Positions 25,706 to 34,360 of a DNA stretch of 60,220 nucleotides are shown here, one piece after another. The first letter of the stretch is position 1, and each line of letters opens with the position of its first letter. Source of the DNA: a virus; IMG/VR virus record IMGVR_UViG_3300020498_000257, positions 1 through 60,220 of that record; one strand, 5' to 3'. The notes beneath the pieces are model-generated. The model was not told where the DNA came from and ran no database searches. It worked only from the letters and a program-made list of their open reading frames with translations. The position numbers and the translations under genes are program-made.

Positions 25706-26569
25706 CTACCAACCGCTTTTAGACATTATTGGGAGGCCCCAAGGTGTTGCTTTGCCAAATTGCCCTTGAAGAGTTCTTTGATTTTCTACAAATCCTCCGC
25801 TTACTGCATGAGCTAGCTTATATAAATCTGGAACTGCAAGGTCTCCTTCTTGCCATTTGTGAACCATTCTAATTTCTTCGTTTGTCCATACCTCATTGCA
25901 AACCCATTTAATTAAACGATTAAAATTATTTCTTTCTTCAGCACTTGGATTTCGCCCATCAAATGTTTCTAAGGATATAAACTCTGGAGTTGGTGACGCA
26001 AGATGAACTCTTAATGTTTTTTCTCCTGTTATTGGGTGCGTATCTACTGTCTTAAAGGACTGCTTAATCTCTTTAAGAGTCTGCTTATCTTCTTTATCGT
26101 AGGTTGCCTCAACAACTGTTAAATAGGTTATGCATTTATCTAAAAATTCTTGATCATCTTTGTTTAAATTAGCATACATATCTGTCATATCCATAAAATA
26201 TGTATGTCCTGAATCTTCTGGGCAGTTAAACTTTTCCATTCTCCAGGTGGCGCCGTGGAAAGAATCGTTCTCATTCTCTACGTGCTCTGTGTGCCAGCCT
26301 AACATAAGCTGGTCTTTTGTAGCGTACCTTCCGTTTACCATATGTTTGTGGTGGTCCTCTACATAATCAGATGGGCTACGGTTTGAAGAATTTGGATACC
26401 AACCTAGGGTATCTCCAAAAAATTCCATTAGGTCTGTCTGTTGCTCTTTATTTAAATTAGCATTTCTAAATACAATGATCTTGTCTTTTAGAAAAAGATC
26501 TTTGTACTTTTCTGGATTAGACTTAATTTCTTCAATAGACGTAAACTCTGTTGTGTTAACGAGTATCAT
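25706..26569 (-). CDS. TauD/TfdA-type 2OG-Fe(II) dioxygenase
   Basis: About 287 residues from MILVNTTEFTSIEEIKSNPE. Features: DKIIVFRNANL near the start, the first iron pair in LGWHTEHVEN, and the distal His in DLYKLAHAVSGG, followed by the Arg in NQRTLQG. TauD relatives hydroxylate small molecules such as taurine or amino-acid derivatives. The ATG at 26641 would overlap the upstream gene by 56 bases, so I prefer the later one. The neighbour is another, unrelated 2OG oxygenase. Confidence 0.8.
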   Translation of the reverse strand: MILVNTTEFTSIEEIKSNPEKYKDLFLKDKIIVFRNANLNKEQQTDLMEFFGDTLGWYPNSSNRSPSDYVEDHHKHMVNGRYATKDQLMLGWHTEHVENENDSFHGATWRMEKFNCPEDSGHTYFMDMTDMYANLNKDDQEFLDKCITYLTVVEATYDKEDKQTLKEIKQSFKTVDTHPITGEKTLRVHLASPTPEFISLETFDGRNPSAEERNNFNRLIKWVCNEVWTNEEIRMVHKWQEGDLAVPDLYKLAHAVSGGFVENQRTLQGQFGKATPWGLPIMSKSGW

Positions 26570-26585
26570 TGGGTTCCCGATTTCT

Positions 26586-27281
26586 TTAGTTGATTGGTTG
26601 GTATGCCGTAGCAGTTGTTGAGGGCATGACTTTGCCTTCAAACCATTCTTCTTTTTGTTTATCTTGATTTGTTTTTATTGAATTTTTAATTTCTTGAAAA
26701 TCTTTATCGTATGACGAATTCTCATAATCATACGAGCCAAGCATGGTATATCTTTGCCCAGACAGGACCTCTGTGACAGCATGTACATTTTTTATGCCAA
26801 CATCAAAAACAATAAAAGACCCAGTCTCTGGTTTAAATGCCAGCCCGTGGTCTCTAAATGTAAGTAGTCCACCTTCAAAATCATCATTAAGATAAATCAT
26901 TGTTACAAACTTATTTTCTTGCCATGCGTTAGGAGTTCCATCAAGCTCTGCGTTATCTGCATGATCTCCTGCAAAAGCACCTGGATCCCACCTGTGTGCA
27001 CTCAAGCTAATTTGTCTTAGCTTTGACTTAAATACTTTTTCTGCAAGATCTTGAGACTTTAATTGAATTTGTCTAAGCAATGGCCCAGCTTCTGGAGTGT
27101 TTGGTTTTTTGCCTGAAATTACATAAGAGTTGTAAAAGCATGAAAGCGACCAGTCATCTAGGCTATTCCAGTATTTTATTATGTTGCTACAGTCCTGTTT
27201 AGTTAATACATTTTTGTATTCAACTATGTCAGGCCTATGCACAACCTCTGTCATATTTTCTGGATAACTAAATGATTCCAT
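26586..27281 (-). CDS. 2OG-Fe(II) oxygenase (prolyl-4-hydroxylase type)
   Basis: 231 residues with the complete motif: GDHADNAELDG (HxD), FVTMIYLNDDFEGGLLTF, then VHAVTEVLSGQRYTML (His and 2OG-binding Arg). Same subfamily pattern as 9218 and 30635. It starts from a leaderless promoter and is followed after 16 bases by the TauD-type gene, so two different oxygenases are co-expressed. Confidence 0.85.
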   Translation of the reverse strand: MESFSYPENMTEVVHRPDIVEYKNVLTKQDCSNIIKYWNSLDDWSLSCFYNSYVISGKKPNTPEAGPLLRQIQLKSQDLAEKVFKSKLRQISLSAHRWDPGAFAGDHADNAELDGTPNAWQENKFVTMIYLNDDFEGGLLTFRDHGLAFKPETGSFIVFDVGIKNVHAVTEVLSGQRYTMLGSYDYENSSYDKDFQEIKNSIKTNQDKQKEEWFEGKVMPSTTATAYQPIN

Positions 27282-27287
27282 ATATTC

Positions 27288-27293
27288 ATTATA
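27288..27293 (-). promoter_or_regulatory. Leaderless extended -10 promoter of the 27281 gene
   Basis: TGG-TATAAT on the minus strand, six bases before the ATG. Confidence 0.68.
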
Positions 27294-27345
27294 CCATTTC
27301 TTATTTTTTTATAGTGGGCAGTTTTAGTCTTACCCAGGACTATCT

Positions 27346-27858
27346 TTAAGCAGAAAGTATTTTTGCTAAAGCATTTACTGTTGCTGCAATTCTTCCGATA
27401 TCACGCAATTGCTCTACAGAATAACCTTCTTCTTTTAGTGTCTCGTAATGTGCCTTAACACAAAAATGACATTTGCCGATAATAGATGCCGCCAAAGAGT
27501 AGGCTTCAAACTTGGCCTTGGTTGTGCCTCCGTGAGATGCAATTGCATTCATTCTTAGCTGAGCTGGCAAACCCTTAAGGTTTTGATCATCTGCCATTTC
27601 AATAAATGGATACCACACATTGTTCTGCGCCATTATTGCTCCCGCAGTCAAAGCAGCATTTTTTTCAACTTCATCTGTTGCGCTAGCAACAATAAAAGTT
27701 AGAAGCTTAGCGTTGCCTGTTGAAAATGCTGCTGCGATTGCAAGGTAAGTGGCATGCTCTGAATCAATAGTTGATCTATTAATAACAGCATCAAGATTTA
27801 ACTTGATGTCCTTAGCATATTCTGGCAAGGAATCCTTCAGCTGTTCAACCCATGACAT
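27346..27858 (-). CDS. ahpD: AhpD-type alkylhydroperoxidase
   Basis: 170 residues from MSWVEQLKDSLPEYAKDIKL. The carboxymuconolactone-decarboxylase fold carries the CxxC redox pair and proton relay in GKCHFCVKAHYETLKEEG. In actinobacteria AhpD recharges AhpC; here it follows the AhpC gene with a one-base overlap (TAATG). The longer frame start at 27891 runs into AhpC and is rejected. Confidence 0.88.
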   Translation of the reverse strand: MSWVEQLKDSLPEYAKDIKLNLDAVINRSTIDSEHATYLAIAAAFSTGNAKLLTFIVASATDEVEKNAALTAGAIMAQNNVWYPFIEMADDQNLKGLPAQLRMNAIASHGGTTKAKFEAYSLAASIIGKCHFCVKAHYETLKEEGYSVEQLRDIGRIAATVNALAKILSA

Positions 27859-28394
27859 TATAGAGTTTCTCCACCAAGGGATCTGTTGCATGCACAGAGC
27901 TCTCCTGTTTGAAGTGCATCTAGTACACGTAAAGTTTCATCTGGGTTTCTTCCAACATCTAGATTATTGACAGTGATGTGCTGAATAATATTATCTGGAT
28001 CAATAATAAATGTTGCACGATATGTAACTCCAGAAGGATGGTGGACTCCTAAATCGCTTGCTAGCTGGTGTGCTGTATCAGCAAATGACCAGGAGTTTGT
28101 CTTTTTTAAATCGTCATGTGCATTTCGCCATGCGACCTTACAGAATTCGTTATCAACTGATCCAGTCATTAAAACTGCATCACGATCATTAAAGTCATTT
28201 ACTAATGCGTCATACGCAACAATTTCTGTTGGACACACAAATGTAAAATCCTTTGGATAAAATACAATAATTTTCCATTTGCCTGGAAAAGAATCTTGAT
28301 TAATTACTTCAAATGAAGAATCGTCATACGACAATGCTCCAGGCTTGACTCCAGTAACGGCAAAATTACCGAGCTTATCCCCTATAGTTTTCAT
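27858..28394 (-). CDS. ahpC: AhpC-type 2-Cys peroxiredoxin
   Basis: 178 residues. The peroxidatic cysteine lies in DFTFVCPTEI (C54) and the resolving cysteines in GELCACNR near the C-terminus. It reduces hydroperoxides and peroxynitrite. A leader with AGGAG precedes the ATG, and the tRNA pair lies directly upstream in the same direction with no separate promoter visible, so the tRNAs and ahpCD may form one transcript. Unusual for a phage. Confidence 0.92.
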   Translation of the reverse strand: MKTIGDKLGNFAVTGVKPGALSYDDSSFEVINQDSFPGKWKIIVFYPKDFTFVCPTEIVAYDALVNDFNDRDAVLMTGSVDNEFCKVAWRNAHDDLKKTNSWSFADTAHQLASDLGVHHPSGVTYRATFIIDPDNIIQHITVNNLDVGRNPDETLRVLDALQTGELCACNRSLGGETL

Positions 28395-28427
28395 TTTTTC
28401 TCCTTGTATAAGCGGTTGTACATTTTG

Positions 28428-28499
28428 TACCCCTGGCTGGAATCGAACCAGCGACCAACAGATTAGAAGTCTGTTGCTCTTCCTCTGAGCTACAGAGGT
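28428..28499 (-). tRNA. tRNA-Arg (UCU)
   Basis: 72 bases on the minus strand: acceptor ACCTCTG with CAGGGGT (one T-G pair), anticodon loop CTTCTAA giving UCU, T-arm GCTGG-TTCGATT-CCAGC, discriminator A. It reads AGA, frequent in AT-rich phage genes. Confidence 0.92.
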
Positions 28500-28503
28500 C
28501 TAG

Positions 28504-28577
28504 TGCGACAGGTAGGACTCGAACCTACGATTACCGAATTATGAGTTCGGGGCTTTAACCGACTAAGCTACTGGCGC
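28504..28577 (-). tRNA. tRNA with CAU anticodon (Met or lysidine-Ile)
   Basis: 74 bases on the minus strand: anticodon loop CTCATAA giving CAU, T-arm GTAGG-TTCGAGT-CCTAC, discriminator A. The acceptor GCGCCAG/CTGTCGC has one C-U mismatch. CAU can be elongator Met or, when C34 becomes lysidine, Ile for AUA codons; sequence alone does not decide. Confidence 0.85.
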
Positions 28578-28587
28578 TGACATTATC

Positions 28588-28616
28588 AGTATATATTTTT
28601 TATACAGATTTGTCAA
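28588..28616 (-). promoter_or_regulatory. Sigma70-type promoter of the second tRNA operon
   Basis: Minus strand: perfect TTGACA (28611-28616), 17-base spacer, TATACT (28588-28593). It lies inside the 3' end of the 28600 gene. Confidence 0.8.
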
Positions 28617-28836
28617 TAGAATTTTCTACTATTTGCTGAACATATTCTGAAAAATGTTTTCTTATAGATCCCATTGGTCTTGATCCGTAAGAGTCCCATA
28701 TTCTTTTATATTCAAGTATATTTGCAAATGTAGTTGGGCAGACAACAGTATTATTGTATTCCCTCATAACCGTAGGCAAAGGGACGTGTTTACTGCAACA
28801 CTTACACTCTTTAGCCCTTTCTTGATATTCGCTCAT
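28600..28836 (-). CDS. Small Cys-rich protein
   Basis: 78 residues with ECKCCSKHVPLPT and a later VCPTTF, suggesting a zinc knuckle; the remainder is helical and hydrophilic. It follows the terminase gene with a 4-base overlap and contains the tRNA promoter at its 3' end. No family recognised. Confidence 0.6.
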   Translation of the reverse strand: MSEYQERAKECKCCSKHVPLPTVMREYNNTVVCPTTFANILEYKRIWDSYGSRPMGSIRKHFSEYVQQIVENSIDKSV

Positions 28837-30635
28837 ATTATTTGCATCCTATCCATTGCTTCTTTTAAGTCTTCAGGCATTCTGGGTGCTCTGATCATAT
28901 TATAAGATGTTGTATCTGGGTCATCTTTAGCCCCAAAATCATTGTCGTAATTCATTGATTCATAAGTATGTACATTTATTTCTTGATTATTATCAAACCT
29001 AGTTCTGCTAATTGAATTAAATATTGCACCACAAGTAGCATCGGCTAAGTCTTTTGAACCTTTTCTAGGGTGATCAACCTTATCTCTCATAATTCTAAGC
29101 TGACATAATTCATCTATAAGCAATGGTATGTGTGGACCTATTAATCTTTCTTCCGCAACGACCATTGCCATGTCGTCATAATGTTTTTTAGCGACAGATA
29201 GAATCTCTGTATTGATGCCATATTGTTTTAGTTGTTGCATCATATCATGAGAGTTCCATCTGTCAAAGGTACATACTGCTATATTAAATCCTCTTGTTTT
29301 AAGAGAAAGGATATAATCTTTTACTTCAGTAAAATCAACAGATTTGTCTGGCTTTGGTGTCCAATACCTGACTGCGTCAACCTCCACAATAGGTGCTGGC
29401 TGAGAGTAGGCATCTGTTATTTTAACGTTAACCCATTTATTAACATGTGCCATGGTTACTGCACAGTGGTCATGCTTTTGCGCTAAGTCTACGTGTATAT
29501 AATATTTTTTATCTGGGTCTGGCAGGAACCACTCTTCAAGTCTTCCAAAATTGTCTACAGCAATTGCACCTATATTAAATGCTTTTTCTACTTTTTCTCT
29601 TGACTTAAAAAATGCGTCAACCGCATCTGGAGGCATGCAAGCAAATCTTGAAAGAGCGTCTGTTGGGTTTGTATAGAATGCTGTTTTAAAGTCATCAATT
29701 TTTCTAACTGGATTAACTTCCCAAGTCGGGCGCTTAAGTGCATAAACTTTAGGTATCTTGTAAGATATTATATGGTCTTCTTCCCATTGAATCTCAAACT
29801 CATTACCTTCAGTTCCGTCTGGCAACTCCTCATACATCTTAAATTTATGCTCTCTGATTATCGTTTCTTTTTCTCCAATTACGGCATCGTATCTTTGCTG
29901 TATATAATCATTCTTAAATCTTGGGAATGAAAGAAGAATTACTTTTCCAAAGTCTGGGAAACGAGAGTCTACTGATGCCCTGTACATATCATACACCGCA
30001 CTACCCGTTTTTGCCTGATCGTGTCCTGTTGTATTTTCAATTGCAAAGCCAGAGATTTCATCAAGGATAACAACAATTACGTTGTAGCCTTCCCAAGCTT
30101 CACGCTCTGAGTGACCAGAGTGGACGGTGATTGCTTTATTAAACTGTATTTCTGAGGCTTTGGCATAGTACTTACCGACAAACCATGGGGACTTATCTAT
30201 GCGGCTTCTAAAGCCTTTAAAAAATACATTGCTTGCCTGCTGAGAGTTTATAGCAATATTAATAATATCGATAGAGTCCCCTGGAGGTTTACCGTAATAT
30301 GTAGCGGGATCCTTTAGGCATAATAGTAAATATACTATATAGGCTACAGCAATTGTTGAACAGTAATCTTTTCCAGAACCTTTGCCGAGTTGGGCTACTA
30401 CTTCGTTAGCCGTTTGCTTAAACCTGGTATGGCCTTCTTCTTCTCCGAACAATTTTTTTAATGTAGACTCTTTATATATCTGTGAACTTTTTTCAATTAA
30501 AGTATATTGATATTCTGAGAGTTCTGGAAGACCTAAGTAGTTTGGATCATTGACAAATGTACGTAAGTCTACAGGCTTTTCTTCAAACTCTTCGCCGTCA
30601 AGGATATCAATTAAATCAGAAAAGTCAAATGACAT
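28833..30635 (-). CDS. terL: Terminase large subunit
   Basis: 600 residues. The ATPase half has AQLGKGSGKDYCS as Walker A (about 82-93) and VIVVILDEISGFA as Walker B with the catalytic Glu. The nuclease half has the metal-binding YYIHVDLAQKHDHCAV and a later acidic DLADATCGAI. It packages DNA into procapsids. The putative small subunit is 600 bases upstream, separated by an oxygenase gene. Length is normal for the family. Confidence 0.92.
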   Translation of the reverse strand: MSFDFSDLIDILDGEEFEEKPVDLRTFVNDPNYLGLPELSEYQYTLIEKSSQIYKESTLKKLFGEEEGHTRFKQTANEVVAQLGKGSGKDYCSTIAVAYIVYLLLCLKDPATYYGKPPGDSIDIINIAINSQQASNVFFKGFRSRIDKSPWFVGKYYAKASEIQFNKAITVHSGHSEREAWEGYNVIVVILDEISGFAIENTTGHDQAKTGSAVYDMYRASVDSRFPDFGKVILLSFPRFKNDYIQQRYDAVIGEKETIIREHKFKMYEELPDGTEGNEFEIQWEEDHIISYKIPKVYALKRPTWEVNPVRKIDDFKTAFYTNPTDALSRFACMPPDAVDAFFKSREKVEKAFNIGAIAVDNFGRLEEWFLPDPDKKYYIHVDLAQKHDHCAVTMAHVNKWVNVKITDAYSQPAPIVEVDAVRYWTPKPDKSVDFTEVKDYILSLKTRGFNIAVCTFDRWNSHDMMQQLKQYGINTEILSVAKKHYDDMAMVVAEERLIGPHIPLLIDELCQLRIMRDKVDHPRKGSKDLADATCGAIFNSISRTRFDNNQEINVHTYESMNYDNDFGAKDDPDTTSYNMIRAPRMPEDLKEAMDRMQII

Positions 30636-31240
30636 TAAATCCCTTTCGGTACTTTTATATAGTTAAATAAATTATTTGAATGTGAATATCTAACATCACT
30701 CTTTAATTCATCTACTCCATGAAGACAATGTTCTTCTGAGCTATGTATTACTAAATCACCTCTTTTAGGTTGATATTCTATGCCTTGATTTGGATAAAAC
30801 AATCTTCCTCCATCGAAATCATTAAAGTACATTACGAGACCCCATATATTATTTTTTTCTAATGTGTACTCTTGTCCCTCAGTGTAAAGTTTGCTTGCTG
30901 CTATTAAGTCTAAGAAGTCATGATTATCTGAATGTAATCCCCAGGTTGCACCTTTTCTCATCCGCACAATGCTAATGTTTTCTGCTAGATATATTCCTTC
31001 TTCTAGTTTGTCAGACAGCCTCTTTTTTATTGGAACTAGCTGGTCTATGGATCTATTAGATGTCTTGTGACCTTCTCCAGTAGTATTGAATCTTCCAACC
31101 CATTCTTCTTCTGTAAGGGACTTGGCAATATCTACAATAGAATTGCATTCTTCTTCTGTAACAAAATTATGATACACATATATATCTTCGCCTATTTTTT
31201 CAAATCCATCTTTATTAAACATTACTTGTAACCTCTGCAT
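30635..31240 (-). CDS. 2OG-Fe(II) oxygenase inserted in the terminase operon
   Basis: 201 residues: the triad is in GLHSDNHDF (HxD) and HCLHGVDELKSDVRYSH (distal His and Arg); the core strand is LVMYFNDFDGGRLFYP. It overlaps the start of terL by one base and the end of the small-subunit-like gene by 26 bases, so it is translated with the packaging genes. This position suggests a virion or DNA-packaging related target, or plain insertion. Confidence 0.85.
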   Translation of the reverse strand: MQRLQVMFNKDGFEKIGEDIYVYHNFVTEEECNSIVDIAKSLTEEEWVGRFNTTGEGHKTSNRSIDQLVPIKKRLSDKLEEGIYLAENISIVRMRKGATWGLHSDNHDFLDLIAASKLYTEGQEYTLEKNNIWGLVMYFNDFDGGRLFYPNQGIEYQPKRGDLVIHSSEEHCLHGVDELKSDVRYSHSNNLFNYIKVPKGI

Positions 31241-31757
31241 CTATATACACAGGCTCTACTATTCCAGTTATCTGAGACAATCTCTTTGCAACATCCATCT
31301 TGCATTTAGGACACCCTGCGGTAACTTCTTTAAGTATACCCACAAGTATCTCTTGCTTTCTTTCAGTCTCTGCAAGTTGTGATGCAATCTCTGTATTCTC
31401 TAATACTCCCACTGATTGAAGCATTGCTATTCTTTTTGTTTCAATATCTGCTATAAGCTTTAAGGCTCCCGCCTTAACATTTAGTTGGCCTTGGGTATCT
31501 GCGTCCTCTACGGTTTTCCAGGCCTCTTTGATGAGCATTGCGTAGTGTTGGTCCGCTCCAGATATCGCCTCTCTTGCACGGTCACGAATATTGCTATCGT
31601 TATGCACAACAGACTTCCACTCGTCTAGGTACTCTAGAACTTCTTTCCTTGAGTACCCAGTGATAGTTGCTATCTGGGTTGCTGAATTGCCCTTCAAAAG
31701 CTCTTCTACGACCTTATTCATGCGGTCAAAATGTACTGCTGGCTCTAATTCGCTCAT
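31215..31757 (-). CDS. Putative terminase small subunit
   Basis: 180 residues. The N-terminal third has a helix-turn-helix (NSATQIATITGYSRKEVLEY) followed by long helices for oligomerisation (DQHYAMLIKEAWKTVEDADT) and a CPKC pair near the end. Location just upstream of terL and the HTH fit a small terminase; DNA recognition is inferred. Leaderless promoter. Confidence 0.65.
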   Translation of the reverse strand: MSELEPAVHFDRMNKVVEELLKGNSATQIATITGYSRKEVLEYLDEWKSVVHNDSNIRDRAREAISGADQHYAMLIKEAWKTVEDADTQGQLNVKAGALKLIADIETKRIAMLQSVGVLENTEIASQLAETERKQEILVGILKEVTAGCPKCKMDVAKRLSQITGIVEPVYIDAEVTSNV

Positions 31758-31763
31758 ATATAA

Positions 31764-31769
31764 ATTATA
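31764..31769 (-). promoter_or_regulatory. Leaderless extended -10 promoter of the terminase operon
   Basis: TGG-TATAAT on the minus strand, six bases before the ATG of the small-subunit-like gene. Confidence 0.68.
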
Positions 31770-31784
31770 CCACGTTTTAGTTGA

Positions 31785-32111
31785 CTAGGACTTGTTGGCA
31801 ATTTTAAGAAGGATAAGGTATCCAATTAGATCATCAATATCATTATCTCCAGGAAAGGCCTGATCATTCTGAATTCTATTTAGCTTGTCATCAATACGGA
31901 CTCTAATTTGCTCCTTTGAATCCGCCTTTGAAAATATACGAATTGGATCTAGCGCCGAGTTTCCATACGACACATTCTTTTTAATTAGCATCTCTGCCAT
32001 CTCTAAACACTCAACAATAATTTTTTGTCCTGATGGTGCATCTGTTGCAATTAATTGAAGGTCGGTTATCCATGCCTGGTACCCGCCCGATTTATTTGGG
32101 TAGTCGCTCAT
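31785..32111 (-). CDS. DUF1599/Nmad-like protein
   Basis: About 108 residues from MSDYPNKSGGYQAWITDLQL. The segment AEMLIKKNVSYGNSALDPIR with a later DDLIGYLILL resembles the DUF1599 (nucleotide-modification-associated) family, common in phages with modified bases. Function remains uncertain. The ATG overlaps the stop of the HTH gene; the longer frame to 32174 would cover that gene. Confidence 0.65.
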   Translation of the reverse strand: MSDYPNKSGGYQAWITDLQLIATDAPSGQKIIVECLEMAEMLIKKNVSYGNSALDPIRIFSKADSKEQIRVRIDDKLNRIQNDQAFPGDNDIDDLIGYLILLKIANKS

Positions 32112-32254
32112 TTTTTTCTTAGTAGTCCAAACTGTTGTAAATATCTCTGTATAGTCATAGCAGAGACCCCGCACTCTTTACCTATTTCTGTAACTGTTTT
32201 CTTTTGTACTACATACCTTCTATACAGCCAATCTTTACTCTGATAAAGTTTCAT
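32108..32254 (-). CDS. Small helix-turn-helix protein, 48 residues
   Basis: MKLYQSKDWLYRRYVVQKKT, then TVTEIGKECGVSAMTIQRYL, a resolvase-like HTH (TEIGKECGVSAMTIQRYL fills both helices). It consists of little more than the DNA-binding domain, so it probably acts as a small regulator or needs a partner. Both ends overlap neighbours by 4 bases. Confidence 0.7.
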   Translation of the reverse strand: MKLYQSKDWLYRRYVVQKKTVTEIGKECGVSAMTIQRYLQQFGLLRKK

Positions 32255-32817
32255 CGCTTAGTAAGCACCTGGTTACTATAATGTGCAATACCAAAGCTAT
32301 CTGCAACATCAAAATCCACAATTTCTAAACCATATTTCTTGTTAAAGTAGTCAGCAGTTCTCTGCTTCCTCATATTCCTTAATTGATTTTTATACCAGGA
32401 TTCTGCGTAGCCTGGGTTCAATAATCTTATTGCAGACTTCTCATCTTTTGTCGGATTCTTGTTGCCAATGTACGCCTGCCACGAGGATGGGCTAATAGTA
32501 ATAACCTTAGCACCAGTAGACATAAGCTCAGCAATAACAACTCCATAGACATAAGACAATTTTATCACAGCATCGGGTGATCTGACAAGTATCGCACCCT
32601 CTACAGCAATATAATCACTCTTCAATTCATCTAACATCATTGCCATTTTGTTTTTTGCATCGTAAATTTTTTCATATATATCTTCACCAACTAGATTAAT
32701 CTTGCCCCATTTTAAAGGAACATCGTCCTCCATTAAACAAAAAGCTATAGAGTTTGTAGAGGCATCTATGCCCAAAACCCTATTTGCTTTTGTCTTTACT
32801 AGGCTAGCTAATTTCAT
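32251..32817 (-). CDS. RuvC-like Holliday-junction resolvase
   Basis: 188 residues. Acidic residues of the RuvC/RNase-H nuclease fold appear in order: VLGIDASTNS, YIAVEGAILV, and FDVADSFGIAHY near the end. The family cuts four-way junctions during recombination or before packaging. It sits in the recombination cluster with RecA and a Cas4-like nuclease. Confidence 0.8.
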   Translation of the reverse strand: MKLASLVKTKANRVLGIDASTNSIAFCLMEDDVPLKWGKINLVGEDIYEKIYDAKNKMAMMLDELKSDYIAVEGAILVRSPDAVIKLSYVYGVVIAELMSTGAKVITISPSSWQAYIGNKNPTKDEKSAIRLLNPGYAESWYKNQLRNMRKQRTADYFNKKYGLEIVDFDVADSFGIAHYSNQVLTKR

Positions 32818-33082
32818 TTATAATCTCTGCAACTAAATCTTTTGTCTTCTTGTAGTTAATTTTTTGACAAGAAGAGCAAATATTTTCTGCATTATACCTA
32901 CTTAAATCAGACTTACATTTTTTGCAATGTCTAACTGCACCATTTTTAATTGCCTTCTTTTCATAGTATTTTTCCATGATCCTTTTATTTGTTGCAATTC
33001 TACAGCACTCGTCAGAACAATACTTTTGGTTATGAGTTTTTGCGTTGAACTCTTTTTTACATTCTAGGTTTATGCATATCAT
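32804..33082 (-). CDS. Double zinc-finger phage protein
   Basis: 92 residues with cysteine pairs at C-x4-C (CINLEC), YCSDECC, HCKKCKSDL and ICSSCQK. This suggests two zinc sites linked by a basic helix. I recall similar NQKYCSDEC proteins in actinobacteriophages with unknown role; nucleic-acid binding is likely. It overlaps both neighbours. Confidence 0.7.
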   Translation of the reverse strand: MICINLECKKEFNAKTHNQKYCSDECCRIATNKRIMEKYYEKKAIKNGAVRHCKKCKSDLSRYNAENICSSCQKINYKKTKDLVAEIINEIS

Positions 33083-33870
33083 ATAACTGGAACCTCAAAC
33101 AGCTCAATCTGAACTGTACCAATCGGGGTATCTTTACTGTAGCATTCCTTTTTGATAGGACAATATGTACAAGGCATTTTAGACTTAGTTGCCCCAGCAG
33201 GTCTCATGGGGATATCGCCGTCTTTAAAGTTGTCGTATACTTCTTGCATCCAGAGGAATGCATCTTCAATGATCTTCTTATTCTTCTCATTCATTGAAAT
33301 TGGTATGATTAATATTTCTTGTGTATTTTTATTCTCATACAAAAAGAATCCCTCTTTAGCATTTTTTAGCTTCATATAGGTAAGTAGCTGAAGCATATGG
33401 TTTGCTGATGACTTCATCTCTGATTGACGAGTATCCCATACCTCTTGCTTTGCCGTCTTAATTTCTCCAATTACCGTTTCGCCATCATATTCCATAATTA
33501 GGTCTATAAATCCTCTAATCGGTGGATACTCATTAACTATCTCTTCTTCTTCCGCCCGCCATTCAGGCATAGTCGATATAAGTTTTTGAAGTCTTTCGTG
33601 AGCCTGTGTTCCTTGCGCCATGTTAGCAATTGCTACAGCATCATTATCGTCAATAAATACTGCTCCAGAAAATGCCATATACCAGTATCTAGGACACTTT
33701 CCGTGACCATAACCTAAAGAACTTGGACTAAATGTTTTCTTAGTCATTGATCCATCTGCACGTTTGGTATCCCTATAAGACTTGTCAAGTAGATCTGCAA
33801 ATTTTTCTGGGTCAAAGAACTTTCCAGTATGTTTTTTAAACTTAAGGTTCTTTACAATATCTCTAGCCAT
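33079..33870 (-). CDS. Cas4/RecB-like Fe-S exonuclease
   Basis: 263 residues from MARDIVKNLKFKKHTGKFFD. A single upstream Cys (GKCPRYWYM) plus the C-terminal CTYCPIKKEC supply the four ligands of a 4Fe-4S cluster, flanking the nuclease core RGFIDLIMEYD ... VIGEIKTAK. This is the Cas4/PD-(D/E)XK arrangement. It would process DNA ends in recombination. The start overlaps the adenosyltransferase stop by 8 bases. Confidence 0.85.
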   Translation of the reverse strand: MARDIVKNLKFKKHTGKFFDPEKFADLLDKSYRDTKRADGSMTKKTFSPSSLGYGHGKCPRYWYMAFSGAVFIDDNDAVAIANMAQGTQAHERLQKLISTMPEWRAEEEEIVNEYPPIRGFIDLIMEYDGETVIGEIKTAKQEVWDTRQSEMKSSANHMLQLLTYMKLKNAKEGFFLYENKNTQEILIIPISMNEKNKKIIEDAFLWMQEVYDNFKDGDIPMRPAGATKSKMPCTYCPIKKECYSKDTPIGTVQIELFEVPVI

Positions 33871-34360
33871 TATTTGGTACCCACAACTTTTCTTTTCCTT
33901 TATTATGATATCTAGCCATAACAAACAATAAGTCTGATAGACGATTTAAATACTTAGCAATGTTTGGGTTTACGTTTTCGATCTTCCAAACCTCACGCTC
34001 TGCCCTTCTTACAACGGTCCTTGCATTGTGCAGTGGGCCTGTTGGTAAAACAAAAGATCTAAGAGGCTCTAGATATTCATTGTAGTCATCAATTACATTT
34101 TCTAAATATGTCACTCTGTTTTCAGATATTGTTATTGTTGGGGCACCTGCAAGCTCTGCACCAAGATCAAACAAGTCGCTCTGAACTCTTTCAATAATAT
34201 CATTATACTCATCGGTTGCCATTCCAATAGCAGAGTTGGCCTCATCTACAGCACCTATCGCTTCCATTATAGGGCTAGTCTTAGACACCCTTTCGTTATT
34301 AGCGTTAGAGGTTTGCCCATCATCGCCAGTTTTAGTATAAATTTTACTTAGTGTTACCAT
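33863..34360 (-). CDS. PduO-type cob(I)alamin adenosyltransferase
   Basis: 165 residues from MVTLSKIYTKTGDDGQTSNA. The ATP-binding N-terminus KIYTKTGDDGQT and the conserved helices ARTVVRRAEREVW and YLNRLSDLLFVMARYHN are diagnostic. It transfers the adenosyl group from ATP to cob(I)alamin, making coenzyme B12. No adenosylcobalamin-dependent enzyme (e.g. class II ribonucleotide reductase) is visible in this window. Overlapped upstream by a membrane peptide gene and a DUF4430-like gene. Confidence 0.88.
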   Translation of the reverse strand: MVTLSKIYTKTGDDGQTSNANNERVSKTSPIMEAIGAVDEANSAIGMATDEYNDIIERVQSDLFDLGAELAGAPTITISENRVTYLENVIDDYNEYLEPLRSFVLPTGPLHNARTVVRRAEREVWKIENVNPNIAKYLNRLSDLLFVMARYHNKGKEKLWVPNNG

